Below are positions 17,803-27,404 of a DNA stretch of 64,000 bases, one piece after another. The DNA lies in the NCBI GenBank assembly GCA_016124445.1, contig WGNR01000020.1, forward strand, positions 124,001 to 188,000, in the 5' to 3' direction. The position numbers were made by a program, and so were the translations under genes. The notes beneath the pieces are model-generated. The model searched no databases. It was not told the origin of the DNA and saw only the letters and a program-made list of their open reading frames with translations. The stretch's first letter is position 1. Every line of letters begins with the position of its first letter. This stretch comes from a bacterium (GTDB lineage Bacteria; Planctomycetota; Planctomycetia; Pirellulales; Pirellulaceae).

Positions 17803-20800
17803 ATGGACACCCAAGATTTCGAAAACAATCAAGACGATGGCGAGTCGCCGAACGCAATTTGCCCCTCCTCAACCGTTCCTGAATTGTCATCTATTGCCCA
17901 GTCAAGCCAACGGGCAATGGGATTTCCGATTGTTGCGATTGGTGCATCTGCGGGTGGTCTTGAGGCAATCGAAGAATTCCTTGCGAAGGTACCTGCCAAC
18001 CCAGGCATGGCATTTGTCTGCATCATGCATCAGCGTCCGGGACAAGCCAGTTTGCTGCCCGAACTATTGGGCAGCAAGACTTCCATGAAAGTACAACGTG
18101 CGGAGGATGGGATACCGCTTGAGCCTAATGTTGTTTACGTCAACAATCCCGGGACACACTTGGCCGTCTTCAACGGGGTACTGCATTGCATTCAAGACAA
18201 GAGCACGAAATCTCCTTGGCTTGCGATCGACTATTTCTTTCGATCTCTGGCAGCTGATCAACATAAGTGGTCGATGGGAATCATTCTGTCGGGTACCGGA
18301 ACGGATGGGACCGAAGGTCTCAAGGCCATCAAAGGAGAGTCTGGTATGGTGATGGCTCAGGAACCTGCCTCGGCGAGCTTCGCTGGCATGCCATCCAGCG
18401 CAATCAACACCGGTCTGGTCGACTATGTTCTCTCCCCCTCCCAGATGCCGTCACAATTGATCGCCTACACCAACGGACCGCTATTGAAGTCTGAAAAGTC
18501 GGAGGGACACGACCAATCATTTACGTTGCCTGACGGGGTGTTGAGCCAGGTTTTTCTGCAGTTAAAACGTCGAACGAAAGAAGATTTCTCGAGTTATAAG
18601 CCAAGTACAATCCGTCGGCGAATTCAACGTCGCATGAGTGTGCATCACATTTATGATCCCAACCACTACTTGCGATACTTGCAGGAGAATCCCTGCGAAG
18701 TCGATGCACTCTTCAAAGAACTGCTGATCAACGTTACCAGCTTCTTCCGAGACCAGGCGGCGTGGGATTTATTGACTCGTGGTCCATTGCGAGACCTGAT
18801 ACAAACTCGCCCCGAGAATTATACACTGCGGGCTTGGGTACCGGCTTGCGCAACGGGAGAAGAAGTATATACGTTGGCCATCCTGATTTATGAGTGTATG
18901 GAGCTAACCAACCGTCATATGGATGTCCAAATCTTTGGAACCGACTTAGATAGTACGGCGATCGAAAAGGCGCGGTTTGGTAGATATCCGGAAGGGATTC
19001 GTGCAGACGTCCCTGCGAACTACCTAGAGAAGTACTTTGTTAAGGAAGATGGGGTTTTCCGAATCCGTCAGCATATCCGTGAGCTGGCCACGTTTGCGTC
19101 TCAGAACGTGATTCGTGATCCGCCATTTATAAAACTCGATATACTCTGCTGTCGTAACCTGCTGATCTACTTAAATAGTGAGATCCAGTCCAAACTCCTT
19201 CCAATGTTCCATCATGCACTACGGCGAGACGGGCTACTGTTTCTAGGCAACTCGGAATCGATCGGCAGCCATGACGATCTCTTCGAGACGCTCAATAGTC
19301 GCTCGAAGATATTCGCTCGAACAAATACCCCCACCGCAGGTCCCTTCGAATCGTTATCAAACTCGGTAGTTGTGGACCATCTCCATGACGGAATCGGTGA
19401 TAAGTTGAGTCATGGAGATGCTTCCTTCGCGCCGCGGATATCGGTCGAACGGTCCATTGAAAAGGCAATCCTAGCTCACCATGCCCCCGCTTGCATCGTC
19501 ACCAATGCACGTGGTGACATTGTTCACATCCAAGGTCGGCTGGGCAGTTTTCTAGAACCAACTGCTGGCCAACCAAGAATGAATGCGCTGGAAATGGCTC
19601 GAGAAGGACTCGAACTGGATTTAGCATCGGCGATGAGGGAAGCCAGCCAAACCGATCAACCGGTGCGGCGTGAGAATATTCGAGTCAAGACAAACGGCGA
19701 CTACGGGAATGTGGACATATCCGTTCTGAAGATTGCTTATCCTGAGTCCATACAGGGACTCCTGTTGATCGCGTTTTTCCTATCGGAACCGACGACGCTA
19801 AGTGAGGACCTACAAGAGGTAGATCCAGCAACAGATCAAACAGATGTTTTGAATTTACAGAAGCGGGAAATCGAGCATCTGAGACAATCGTACCAAGCTA
19901 AGACAAACGAATTGCGATCGTCGAACGAGCAATTGAAATCGATGAATGAAGAACTCCAATCCACCAACGAGGAGTTGAATAGCTCGAACGAAGAGTTGGA
20001 AACTTCCAAGGAGGAAATGCAATCTCTCAATGAAGAACTGCGCACCGTGAATGCGGAGCTTCAATCAAAGCTCCAAGAATTAGCCCAAGCAAACGACGAC
20101 ATGCAGAATCTTTTGAATAGCACCGAGATCGCAACGATCTTCCTGGATGACGAACTGAATATCATGCGGTTTACGGAATCTGCCAAAAAACTGATTCGAG
20201 TCAGGGAAACAGATATTGGAAGACCTTTGAGCGACCTAGCCACTCAATTGAAGACGGATGATTTACCGCGTTCTTGTCATGAGGTCATCAAAACGCTCAC
20301 CCCAATCCGCTCGGAAGTAGAGTCCGAAGATGGTCGCCCGTACATGATGAGGATCATGCCTTATCGAACAATCCTTAACGCCGTCAAGGGGCTTGTCGTC
20401 ACCTTTGTGGACATGACCGAATTGTCCCTGGCCCAACAGTCCGCCGCTCAGCGAACCTATTTTGAAAACATCTTCGACACGGTCCGCCATTCGATGGCCG
20501 TTTTAGATCAGAAACTGCGGATTGTGTCTGTAAATCGTGCTTTCGCCGATGAATTCGCGTGCCCTGAGGAGCGAGTTGTGGGCCAGCACTTCTATGAGCT
20601 AGGTGGCCAGGAATGGAACATTCCCGAACTGCGCTCGATACTTGAGGAAATATTGCCACACAATAGAATCTTGAAAGACTTTGAAGTCGAACACGAATTC
20701 GCCCATCTCGGGTATCGCAAATTCGTTCTAAATGCCCGACGATTGGAACAAGCGGTCGGCCTTCCGGACCTGATATTGTTGGCCTTTGAGGACATGACAG

Positions 20801-20808
20801 AGAGATGA
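17803..20808 (+). CDS. CheB-CheR fusion with C-terminal PAS domains (hybrid methylesterase/methyltransferase sensor)
   Basis: This 1001-residue cytoplasmic protein joins several domains. Residues about 42-225 form a CheB methylesterase with intact triad residues: Ser49 in AIGASAGG, His76 in CIMHQRPG and Asp168 in SGTGTDGTEG. Residues about 240-500 form a CheR methyltransferase (SSYKPSTIRRRIQRRM, LINVTSFFRD, VPACATGEEVYTLAI, FGTDLDSTAIEKARFGRY). A region with weak PAS character follows. Residues about 680-780 form a heptad coiled coil of EELxSxNEEL units, then two PAS domains end the protein. Such fusions are known from many phyla and act as sensors outside classical chemotaxis. It overlaps the next kinase gene by four bases, so the pair is translationally coupled. 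Confidence 0.93.
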   Translation: MDTQDFENNQDDGESPNAICPSSTVPELSSIAQSSQRAMGFPIVAIGASAGGLEAIEEFLAKVPANPGMAFVCIMHQRPGQASLLPELLGSKTSMKVQRAEDGIPLEPNVVYVNNPGTHLAVFNGVLHCIQDKSTKSPWLAIDYFFRSLAADQHKWSMGIILSGTGTDGTEGLKAIKGESGMVMAQEPASASFAGMPSSAINTGLVDYVLSPSQMPSQLIAYTNGPLLKSEKSEGHDQSFTLPDGVLSQVFLQLKRRTKEDFSSYKPSTIRRRIQRRMSVHHIYDPNHYLRYLQENPCEVDALFKELLINVTSFFRDQAAWDLLTRGPLRDLIQTRPENYTLRAWVPACATGEEVYTLAILIYECMELTNRHMDVQIFGTDLDSTAIEKARFGRYPEGIRADVPANYLEKYFVKEDGVFRIRQHIRELATFASQNVIRDPPFIKLDILCCRNLLIYLNSEIQSKLLPMFHHALRRDGLLFLGNSESIGSHDDLFETLNSRSKIFARTNTPTAGPFESLSNSVVVDHLHDGIGDKLSHGDASFAPRISVERSIEKAILAHHAPACIVTNARGDIVHIQGRLGSFLEPTAGQPRMNALEMAREGLELDLASAMREASQTDQPVRRENIRVKTNGDYGNVDISVLKIAYPESIQGLLLIAFFLSEPTTLSEDLQEVDPATDQTDVLNLQKREIEHLRQSYQAKTNELRSSNEQLKSMNEELQSTNEELNSSNEELETSKEEMQSLNEELRTVNAELQSKLQELAQANDDMQNLLNSTEIATIFLDDELNIMRFTESAKKLIRVRETDIGRPLSDLATQLKTDDLPRSCHEVIKTLTPIRSEVESEDGRPYMMRIMPYRTILNAVKGLVVTFVDMTELSLAQQSAAQRTYFENIFDTVRHSMAVLDQKLRIVSVNRAFADEFACPEERVVGQHFYELGGQEWNIPELRSILEEILPHNRILKDFEVEHEFAHLGYRKFVLNARRLEQAVGLPDLILLAFEDMTER

Positions 20809-22472
20809 AAGACCCTGCTGCTGAAGAATATGGCCGCGATCTGCAAACAGTCGACCAGACATGCCCATCGGCAAGATTGCGGAGTCGTGCCGAGCAGGCT
20901 CTAAGGTTATCTGCTCGCGACCTCGGGGCCATATCTCGGGAGGACATGCAGTTTCTTATCCATGAACTCCAAGTCTACCAGGTGGAACTAGAGCTCCAGA
21001 ACGAAGCGCTGCGTCATACCCAGTTGGAACTAGCGGCCACACGAGATCGGTTTTCGGATCTCTATGAATTTGCTCCGATTGGTTATTTGACAATTGCTGA
21101 AAATGGCAAGATTCAACAGGCCAATCTTACGGCGACTGAAATGCTCGGCGTGATGCGCAATCGTCTGGTAGGCGCCAGTTTTTCCGACTATGTAGCCCCA
21201 GAAGGCCGGGAGGCCTGGCATTTGCATTGTAGAAATGTATTTGCAGAAAATGGAAAGCAAGTTTGCGAACTCCCGCTCAATAACTGCTCTCCCAGAACTC
21301 ATTGGGCAAGGATTGAAAGTAATGCGATTCGGGAATCTTCGATGGTCTACTGCCGAACCGTTCTTGTCGATATTACCGACCGGAAACGAGCGGAGCATCA
21401 ACTGCTTGAACTGAAGAAAGACCTCGAAGTCCGCGTTGAGAAAAAAACTAGCGAATCACGTAAGGGGCAACAGCAGATCAAGGCCTTGCTCGATGCGGCG
21501 CCCGATTCGATCATCACGATCGACCGGCAGGCACGAATCGTCAGCGTGAATTTGGCGACCCAGCGAATCTTCGGATATCAGTCGCACGAACTCGTCGGTA
21601 AGGAAATCTCGCTGCTGTTGCCTTCAGGCGATTGGAAGAAATACCTAAATGCGGTGCATCACTATTTGCAAGCCGACGAAAGGAATGTCACCCGAGCGGG
21701 AAAAGAACTTCAGGCGCGAAAAATAACGGGCGAAGCGTTTCCGGTAGAGCTCTCGATCAACGAAATTGTCGATGAAGGCCTTTTCATCGGTATCGTTCGC
21801 GATATTTCCGAACGCAAGTCGCTCGAAGCCCAAGTTGTCGAAGCCTCGAATAGGGAGCAGCGCCGCATCGGACAAGACATTCATGACGGCATCGGGCAAG
21901 AGATGACCGGCCTGCGTTACATGGCACAAACCCACCTCGATTCACTTCGGAAGAACGCATCTCCAGATGCAAAAGTTGCCGAGCGAATCTCTCAGTGGTT
22001 AGGGACCATTCAGCAGCAGTTTCGACAGATTATTCGTCAGGTGATACCGGTTGAAATCGATGAACTAGGCTTAGTAGCGGCCGTTCGCGGATTAGCAGAA
22101 CAAACCTCAGCGGACTATGATCTGAGTTGTCAATTCGTGTGCCATGAACCGATCTCGATTGGCGACCTCGCTGCAGCAACCCACCTATTTCGAATTGCTC
22201 AGGAAGCGGTGCGAAATGCGGTACGCCATGCGTCAGCCAAGCTGATTACGGTCCGGCTTGAAGAAGATGAAGAACAAATTCAATTGATAGTGACCGACGA
22301 TGGTGTCGGCATTTCCAACACGGCAACACCAGGAAAGAAACGTGGGATCGGCTTGAACTCGATGGCATACCGTGCTGGTTTGATCGGAGCTCAAATCATC
22401 ATTGACGATGTCAAACCGCATGGAACTGAGGTGCGGTGCGTCGTTTCTAGAGGGCGAACTCCCAATTCGTAG
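20805..22472 (+). CDS. PAS-containing sensor histidine kinase, NarL-type (HisKA_3)
   Basis: This 555-residue kinase has no membrane segment. It starts with a short helical region, followed by PAS domain 1 (FSDLYEFAPIGYLTIAENGKI) and PAS domain 2 (IKALLDAAPDSIITIDRQARIVSVN, ending in GIVRDISERK). A HisKA_3 dimerisation segment carries the phospho-accepting His360 in REQRRIGQDIHDGIGQEMTGL. A HATPase with LFRIAQEAVRNAVRHASA (N box) and VTDDGVGI (G1 box) completes it. The two PAS domains suggest an intracellular signal such as redox state, light or a ligand. It should phosphorylate the LuxR-type regulator encoded 12 bases downstream. Start codon ATG at 20,805 overlaps the CheB-CheR stop. Confidence 0.93.
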   Translation: MKDPAAEEYGRDLQTVDQTCPSARLRSRAEQALRLSARDLGAISREDMQFLIHELQVYQVELELQNEALRHTQLELAATRDRFSDLYEFAPIGYLTIAENGKIQQANLTATEMLGVMRNRLVGASFSDYVAPEGREAWHLHCRNVFAENGKQVCELPLNNCSPRTHWARIESNAIRESSMVYCRTVLVDITDRKRAEHQLLELKKDLEVRVEKKTSESRKGQQQIKALLDAAPDSIITIDRQARIVSVNLATQRIFGYQSHELVGKEISLLLPSGDWKKYLNAVHHYLQADERNVTRAGKELQARKITGEAFPVELSINEIVDEGLFIGIVRDISERKSLEAQVVEASNREQRRIGQDIHDGIGQEMTGLRYMAQTHLDSLRKNASPDAKVAERISQWLGTIQQQFRQIIRQVIPVEIDELGLVAAVRGLAEQTSADYDLSCQFVCHEPISIGDLAAATHLFRIAQEAVRNAVRHASAKLITVRLEEDEEQIQLIVTDDGVGISNTATPGKKRGIGLNSMAYRAGLIGAQIIIDDVKPHGTEVRCVVSRGRTPNS

Positions 22473-22484
22473 AAAGTACGTCCA

Positions 22485-23162
22485 ATGATGACCGAACTGA
22501 AAACGGATCAAGAGTTGATCAAAGTGTTCATCGTCGATGACCATCCAGCCATTTGCGAAGGGTTGGGTTATCGAATCTCGGCACAGTCGGACATGGCGGT
22601 TTGCGGAAATGCTGCGGCAGTCGAAGATGCGTTGCAGCAAATTCTGCGACTCCAACCAGACGTCGTGATTGTCGATATTGCCTTGAAACACAGCAGCGGG
22701 ATCGACTTAATTAAAGCGATCCGCGAGACATGGCCCGAAATTCGCCCCTTAGTGCTCTCCATGTACGAGGAGTCGCTCTACGCGGATCGCTGCCTGCGGG
22801 CTGGGGCATTCGGCTATGTGAATAAAGAGGCCGATGCGGACGAGGTTGTTCGTGCCATTCGCCATGTCTCGCGTGGTCAAGCGTTCCTCAGCGCGGCAAT
22901 GACCAGTGAGATCTTAAGTCGAGCCGAAGACGACCTGCCTCACGAAAAAGATCCGATGGAAAGGCTGACCAATCGGCAAATGGAGGTATTTCGTCTGATT
23001 GGCTCGGGGCTTAGCCTGCAGCAAATTGCTGAACGCCTTCACATTAGTATCCATACGGTGGAAACACATCGCGAACACATTAAGCATAAGCTGAAGGCAA
23101 AAAGCCTTAGTGAATTGACATGTCGCGCGGTGCTTTGGACAAGTAATCGCCAAATCGACTAG
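22485..23162 (+). CDS. LuxR/NarL-family response regulator
   Basis: The 225-residue regulator has a receiver domain with the acidic pair Asp18-Asp19 (VFIVDDHPAI), phospho-acceptor Asp64 (VVIVDIALKHSSG) and Lys near residue 114 (GYVNKEADADE). A C-terminal GerE helix-turn-helix follows: LTNRQMEVFRLIGSGLSLQQIAERLHISIHTVETHREHIKHKLKAKS. It is the likely partner of the kinase immediately upstream. The target genes are unknown; the outer membrane protein and amyloid-like genes downstream are candidates. Two ATG codons start it, and either could be used. No terminator was seen directly after the stop. Confidence 0.92.
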   Translation: MMTELKTDQELIKVFIVDDHPAICEGLGYRISAQSDMAVCGNAAAVEDALQQILRLQPDVVIVDIALKHSSGIDLIKAIRETWPEIRPLVLSMYEESLYADRCLRAGAFGYVNKEADADEVVRAIRHVSRGQAFLSAAMTSEILSRAEDDLPHEKDPMERLTNRQMEVFRLIGSGLSLQQIAERLHISIHTVETHREHIKHKLKAKSLSELTCRAVLWTSNRQID

Positions 23163-23924
23163 ATCAGCCAGAGGAGGGAAACTCCGCGGAGGCATACCCC
23201 TTTTCCTTTTCGAGGCAGAAGCAAGACGGCCCCGCCCCCGTGGCGATTCGAGACCGTGAGATGGCCAGACACGGACGATTCTCAACCGCGAATCGATAGT
23301 CTACTTATCCCTTAAAACTTGGCGTTCTGCCCACGACTCTGGCCATTGAGGCCAGTTTTTCATTTTCCATGAAAAATCTCTTCATGAGTTGCTTCGCTGG
23401 CTGTAGAACGGCCTGTTCGATCCACCCTTAATAGCTAGTAGAACTAGTCTCGTACTTTGCATTAGGCGAATGATTAGGAACTCTGGGCTAGTTTTTCGGC
23501 AAGCATCGGGCGTTGAAAGCACTGCTTAGACAGCAGATTTCCCAGGTGAAACATGCAAAATAAAACGCTTTTGTGGATGGATTGGCAGCGTTGAGGCATA
23601 TCTAGAGGCGCTTGATAATAATTTGTGACGCTCAGCATCTATGGGGTTAATGGGTAAAACAGGTTTTCTGGGGTGACAATAATGAACTTAGTTGAATATT
23701 GCCATTTGTTCCCCCCATAAGGCCGAATATTGAAACCAGCTGATTCAAGCATTGGCTGGCAGGTAGGCAGTGACCCTAACACTTGTTTGAGTGATTTTGC
23801 CCCCTCTTGTCCGCCCGCTTAGTAACGGCGGCATCTGTTCCGAACCATTTAGACCTGCGGCACTGAGGATTAGTGCGTAGACGTGCTGGCTGGGTCAATT
23901 CACCAACAATTAGGAGTGCGGGAA
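23163..23924. other. Long intergenic region before the outer membrane protein gene
   Basis: About 760 AT-rich bases. An 8-bp hairpin TTTTTCAT-TTTCC-ATGAAAAA at 23,356-23,376 may be a weak terminator. The rest probably contains the promoter and leader of the gene at 23,925. Short open frames have no ribosome binding site or protein-like composition. Confidence 0.4.
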
Positions 23925-25103
23925 ATGAAGGTTCAGAAGTTAATAATCGCGATCGGGATTGCCCTACTGGCAATGCTGGGAGCTGAGCTTCAGGCGACGG
24001 AAATCAGATCGAAGCTTTTGCCAGGCGAGGAGACTCGTGTTAAGCCTGTTTCTCTCGAAAAGTCGGACATATACAAGGTTCGTTCTACCGAGGACATCTT
24101 TGGTACTGCGAACAGCTGCGGTGCAGAGGGCCTTGAATGTTGTGGCGCCCCAGGTTGCGGTTGTGACTCGTGCTGCGATTTGACGTTCGTCGCTGGTGTA
24201 GAGGCGACCTTCCTTGCACCGATTCACAATGGCCAGACTGACTTTGTCCGTTACAACCTGTTCAACAACGTCAACAACAATTTCACGACAGGGAACGGCA
24301 ATAGTCCGCTAGTACCTGCCCCGCGTATCTGGTTAGGCGCCACGAATTGTCATGGCTGGGGAGCGCTCGTGCGTTACTGGCAGTTGAATAATTGTACGGT
24401 TCGCAATGACCCCTTTACCCCTTTCACAACGCCTCCTACTCTTAGCGGCGACCTGTATGGTTTCAGCACGAATAACTCGCTCAAGTTGTATGCCCTGGAT
24501 ATTGAAGCAACGAAAAACTTTTGCCTTGGTTGTTGGGACATGCAGGCCGCGTTGGGTTACCGTCACGCCTTGCTGCAAGTGGGTGATACGGTTGCCTTTC
24601 AATCGGTAATCTCCCATCCTGGTGGCAACAATTTCTACTCAGCCACTGGGGCAAGCTTGCTCAACTTTGAAGGCAATGGAGTTACGTTTGGGCTGAACGG
24701 CATTCGTCCTACTTGTGGCTGTTTTGATCTATTCTGGAGTGCTCGCGGTTCGGTCTTATGGGGTAATGCCACGTCCAGTTCCATGACCAGCGCCCAAGCG
24801 ATCGGTCCCACCATCGCTGCAGGGTCCACAAACGCTGCACTGGGAAGCGGGAATGACGACTTGTTCATTGGTGAAGTTCAACTTGGTGCCCAGTGGTCTC
24901 ATTGGCTTCCCTGTGCAAATGCCCTCTTCTTCTTCCGTGGCGCCTTTGAGTACCAGTATTGGGACGGCGTAGGCGGCACGACCACGGCAAATTCGTTCGC
25001 TGAACAGACAGGTGTTGGCGGTGTTGCAATTAGTACGCAATCCGCTGGCAACTCAGCGATCAACCTGGTCGGTTTTTCGATCGCCACAGGCATTTCCTAT
25101 TAG
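23925..25103 (+). CDS. Lpg1974-like outer membrane beta-barrel protein with a Cys-rich N-terminal segment
   Basis: The 392-residue protein has a signal peptide (LIIAIGIALLAMLGAELQATE). A remarkable short segment then holds eight cysteines between residues about 64 and 84 (CGAEGLECCGAPGCGCDSCC). A beta-rich domain follows with alternating aromatic strands (APRIWLGATNCHGWGALVRYWQL, GEVQLGAQWSHWLP, FFFRGAFEYQYWDG), ending NLVGFSIATGISY like an outer membrane barrel. The layout resembles planctomycete proteins assigned to the Lpg1974 / Legionella OMP group. Pore function is inferred. The ATG at 23,925 has a TAGGAGTGCGGGA leader. A perfect 13-bp hairpin follows the stop, separating it from the next gene. 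Confidence 0.75.
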   Translation: MKVQKLIIAIGIALLAMLGAELQATEIRSKLLPGEETRVKPVSLEKSDIYKVRSTEDIFGTANSCGAEGLECCGAPGCGCDSCCDLTFVAGVEATFLAPIHNGQTDFVRYNLFNNVNNNFTTGNGNSPLVPAPRIWLGATNCHGWGALVRYWQLNNCTVRNDPFTPFTTPPTLSGDLYGFSTNNSLKLYALDIEATKNFCLGCWDMQAALGYRHALLQVGDTVAFQSVISHPGGNNFYSATGASLLNFEGNGVTFGLNGIRPTCGCFDLFWSARGSVLWGNATSSSMTSAQAIGPTIAAGSTNAALGSGNDDLFIGEVQLGAQWSHWLPCANALFFFRGAFEYQYWDGVGGTTTANSFAEQTGVGGVAISTQSAGNSAINLVGFSIATGISY

Positions 25104-25140
25104 ACCTTATAACGCCTATTCCTGTGAGTTGGTTTCGAGT

Positions 25141-25171
25141 GGGGAGGCGAGTTCCGCCAACTCGCCTCCCC
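25141..25171. terminator. Perfect GC-rich hairpin after the outer membrane protein gene
   Basis: GGGGAGGCGAGTT (25,141-25,153) pairs perfectly with AACTCGCCTCCCC (25,159-25,171) around a five-base loop, 37 bases after the stop. It lacks a clear T tract, so it may act as a terminator with help or as a transcript-end stabiliser. Confidence 0.65.
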
Positions 25172-25364
25172 TCCCTCCAGGTAAATAGAAAGCATCACAC
25201 CAACGATTTTGGTCCTGCTTTTGATAACTCCATGGATCGGAGTTCAAGCCAGTAGCATACGCCAATGCCACTCGCAGGTTTTCGAGAGCTGCTTAAATGG
25301 CACTCGCCTGACAAACTGTCGACGGACAGAAAACGTACTAAGGACACCGCAAAGGACAACACGG

Positions 25365-26516
25365 ATGACAAGTCCCAGCGATAAACAGCCCCCAAAGCAA
25401 TCGGCTTTGCGACACGTTGGAATGGTTTCGGCCATTTTAATTACGGCAATTGGTTTTGTAAGTCAGTTCACCCTGGCACATGCCCAGGAGCAAGTCCAAT
25501 CGCACCTCCGATTCGATCAACCGATGTACTTTGCGAATGTGCCAGCCGAATACGATTTGCAAAGCTCGACGGTCTACCAGAGTTCATCACCGGAGCAATC
25601 GCCAGAGGTACCCGCTGTGCCTACTCTTTTGCCCTCAACCGATGACGCTTCCAATTCGTCTACAAGCGATACCGAAACGTTTGGCGAGGAGCCAAGGGAC
25701 TTCAATATTCAGTTCTTAAGAACGGCTAGTGTGTTGCTGAAGCAAGGTGATTGGCAATTCGACTATGGCATTCAGTATTCCAAAGCCGACTATAACTTCC
25801 CCATCACGCTGTTTCCGTCTGGCGTAGCGCGAGCAGATATCAAACGCCGCACGATTCAAAGCCCATTTGCTGTACGCTATGGTCTTACCGATCGAATTCA
25901 ACTCTCGGCTGCGTTACCTGTGGGCTGGTCTAATGCCCAGATCTCATCGGTTGGTCTGTTCGACGATTCAAACAGTCAAACGGGGATTGGCGATCTGCAG
26001 TTGGGACTTAACTACCATTGGAAGTATGGCAGGGTTCAATCTACGCCGGACGTGATTCTTAGCTTCGGACTTACGGTTCCGACCGGAAACGGTCAGTTCC
26101 CAACAACCGGTATCTCGCAGGCCGCTCTGGCCAACGGTGTTTGGGCTCCCTCGGCTCAACTGCTGTTTATTCATCGCTACGATCCGATCGTCTACTTCTA
26201 TGGGATCGGATACCGCTATCAATTCGAAAGGCAATTCGATGGTGTCGAGGTTCAATATGGGCAGCAGATTACCTACAACCTAGGTGTTGGGTTCGCAGTG
26301 AACGATCGTGTCACATTGAGTACGACATTCCTGGGGCAATACCAAGCAGAAACGGAAGTAAACGGACTAGGGGTGCCCGGTACGATCATCGAACCATTGC
26401 GACTGCGATTTGCCGTAACGACTTATCGTCGTGGAAAAATCATCGAGCCTTCCGTCCAGATCGGAATGACGAATGATGCCGCACAAGCCATTGTTGGGAT
26501 TACTTGGACGCTCTAG
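25365..26516 (+). CDS. FapF-like outer membrane beta-barrel transporter (Phenol_MetA_deg-like)
   Basis: The 383-residue protein has a signal peptide (VSAILITAIGFVSQFTLAHAQ), a Ser/Pro/Thr-rich linker of about 90 residues and a beta-barrel. The barrel contains FLRTASVLLKQGDWQFDYGIQYS, IQSPFAVRYGLTDRIQLSAALPV, GIGDLQLGLNYHW, DVILSFGLTVPTGNG, FYGIGYRYQFER, YNLGVGFAVNDRVTLS and a final barrel strand AIVGITWTL. This order and the ending match the transporter barrel family to which FapF, the amyloid secretion pore of Pseudomonas, belongs. FapF's N-terminal coiled coil is not apparent here. The ATG at 25,365 has an AAAGGA site; the frame is open upstream. A C39 peptidase gene starts 33 bases downstream, probably in the same operon. 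Confidence 0.78.
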   Translation: MTSPSDKQPPKQSALRHVGMVSAILITAIGFVSQFTLAHAQEQVQSHLRFDQPMYFANVPAEYDLQSSTVYQSSSPEQSPEVPAVPTLLPSTDDASNSSTSDTETFGEEPRDFNIQFLRTASVLLKQGDWQFDYGIQYSKADYNFPITLFPSGVARADIKRRTIQSPFAVRYGLTDRIQLSAALPVGWSNAQISSVGLFDDSNSQTGIGDLQLGLNYHWKYGRVQSTPDVILSFGLTVPTGNGQFPTTGISQAALANGVWAPSAQLLFIHRYDPIVYFYGIGYRYQFERQFDGVEVQYGQQITYNLGVGFAVNDRVTLSTTFLGQYQAETEVNGLGVPGTIIEPLRLRFAVTTYRRGKIIEPSVQIGMTNDAAQAIVGITWTL

Positions 26517-26549
26517 CACCGTAACTCTGACGCCAACGAAAGATTCGCA

Positions 26550-27260
26550 ATGAAACGGTCCGGATTTATGATTGGTATGGTGGTACTTATGCTGTCGGCA
26601 TGTGTTACTAACGTCAACGCTCAAGTCGGTTTGGCGCCGGTTCGTGACGCACAGCGGAACTTCCAGGTTCACGTAAAAACCTGGAAAGATTTTCGCGATC
26701 AGAACGTAGTGAAACAAAAACGAGATTATTCATGCGGCGCGGCAGCTCTGGCGACGGTTGCTCGCTATTACTGGGGAGATAATGTCACCGAGGACCAGGT
26801 CCTGAGAATCGTCGAGGACAGCCTTACGGCGGATGAGTTAAAGGACCGTATGCAAAACGGATTGGCGATTTCAGATCTGCGACAGGCGGCCGTGAAGATG
26901 GGTTACCTTTCAAGTATTGGTCGGCTGTCGATTGCCAAATTGCACGAAGCGAAGATCCCGTTGGTCGTGGCGTTACGGCTAGAGAAGTCAAATCACTTTA
27001 TGGTCGTACGCGGTATTGAATATGGATGGGTTTATCTTGCCGACCCGATCCGAGGAAACATTCGGATGCCGCTTTGGGAATTTGAAGAGAAATGGATCGA
27101 AAATGCTGTGCTAGTTGTTGCGAAGAAGGGGAAGACGAAATCCGAAGTCTCGCGTCTCGGAATCACGCATGCCGAGATGAGCAAAGGATGGCTGAGCGAC
27201 CAAGTTTTAAGAACGGCGACAGAGAAAACTATCGTCAATCCGCGCACCAGTTTTCCGTAG
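26550..27260 (+). CDS. Exported C39-family cysteine peptidase, FapD-like
   Basis: The 236-residue protein starts with a signal sequence containing a lipobox-like LSAC (Cys18), so it is periplasmic or lipid-anchored. The peptidase C39 fold follows: VVKQKRDYSCGAAALATVARYYWG with nucleophile Cys62, an AISDLRQAAVKMGY segment, PLVVALRLEKSNHFMVVRG with His149, and VYLADPIRGNIRMP with Asp165. C39 enzymes cut after double-glycine leaders. Stand-alone exported versions such as FapD serve amyloid secretion rather than a bacteriocin ABC exporter. No transporter domains are attached. It lies directly after the FapF-like barrel gene and converges with a small Gly/Ser-rich secreted protein, its candidate substrate. 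Confidence 0.85.
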   Translation: MKRSGFMIGMVVLMLSACVTNVNAQVGLAPVRDAQRNFQVHVKTWKDFRDQNVVKQKRDYSCGAAALATVARYYWGDNVTEDQVLRIVEDSLTADELKDRMQNGLAISDLRQAAVKMGYLSSIGRLSIAKLHEAKIPLVVALRLEKSNHFMVVRGIEYGWVYLADPIRGNIRMPLWEFEEKWIENAVLVVAKKGKTKSEVSRLGITHAEMSKGWLSDQVLRTATEKTIVNPRTSFP

Positions 27261-27302
27261 AACTATCTACATGCCCCTGAGAGTTCTTCGGTGAAACTGA
27301 AA

Positions 27303-27340
27303 AAGCCACGTAACGATGGATCGTTACGTGGCTTCGCTTT
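27303..27340. terminator. Intrinsic terminator between the C39 peptidase and the small secreted protein
   Basis: AAGCCACGTAACGA (27,303-27,316) pairs with TCGTTACGTGGCTT (27,321-27,334), a 14-bp stem with a four-base loop, followed by CGCTTTT on the plus strand and preceded by A residues. It can stop transcripts from both convergent genes. Confidence 0.88.
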
Positions 27341-27404
27341 TGATTCTTGCCTGAGGGGACTCGTATCAGGTCACCGGGCCAATTCGGTTCAGATCAAACG
27401 AGAA

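Noticed and set aside
19858..20090. Apparent tandem repeat in DNA
   Set aside because: It is the coding sequence of a heptad coiled coil (EELxSxNEEL units) in the CheB-CheR fusion, not a mobile or CRISPR repeat.
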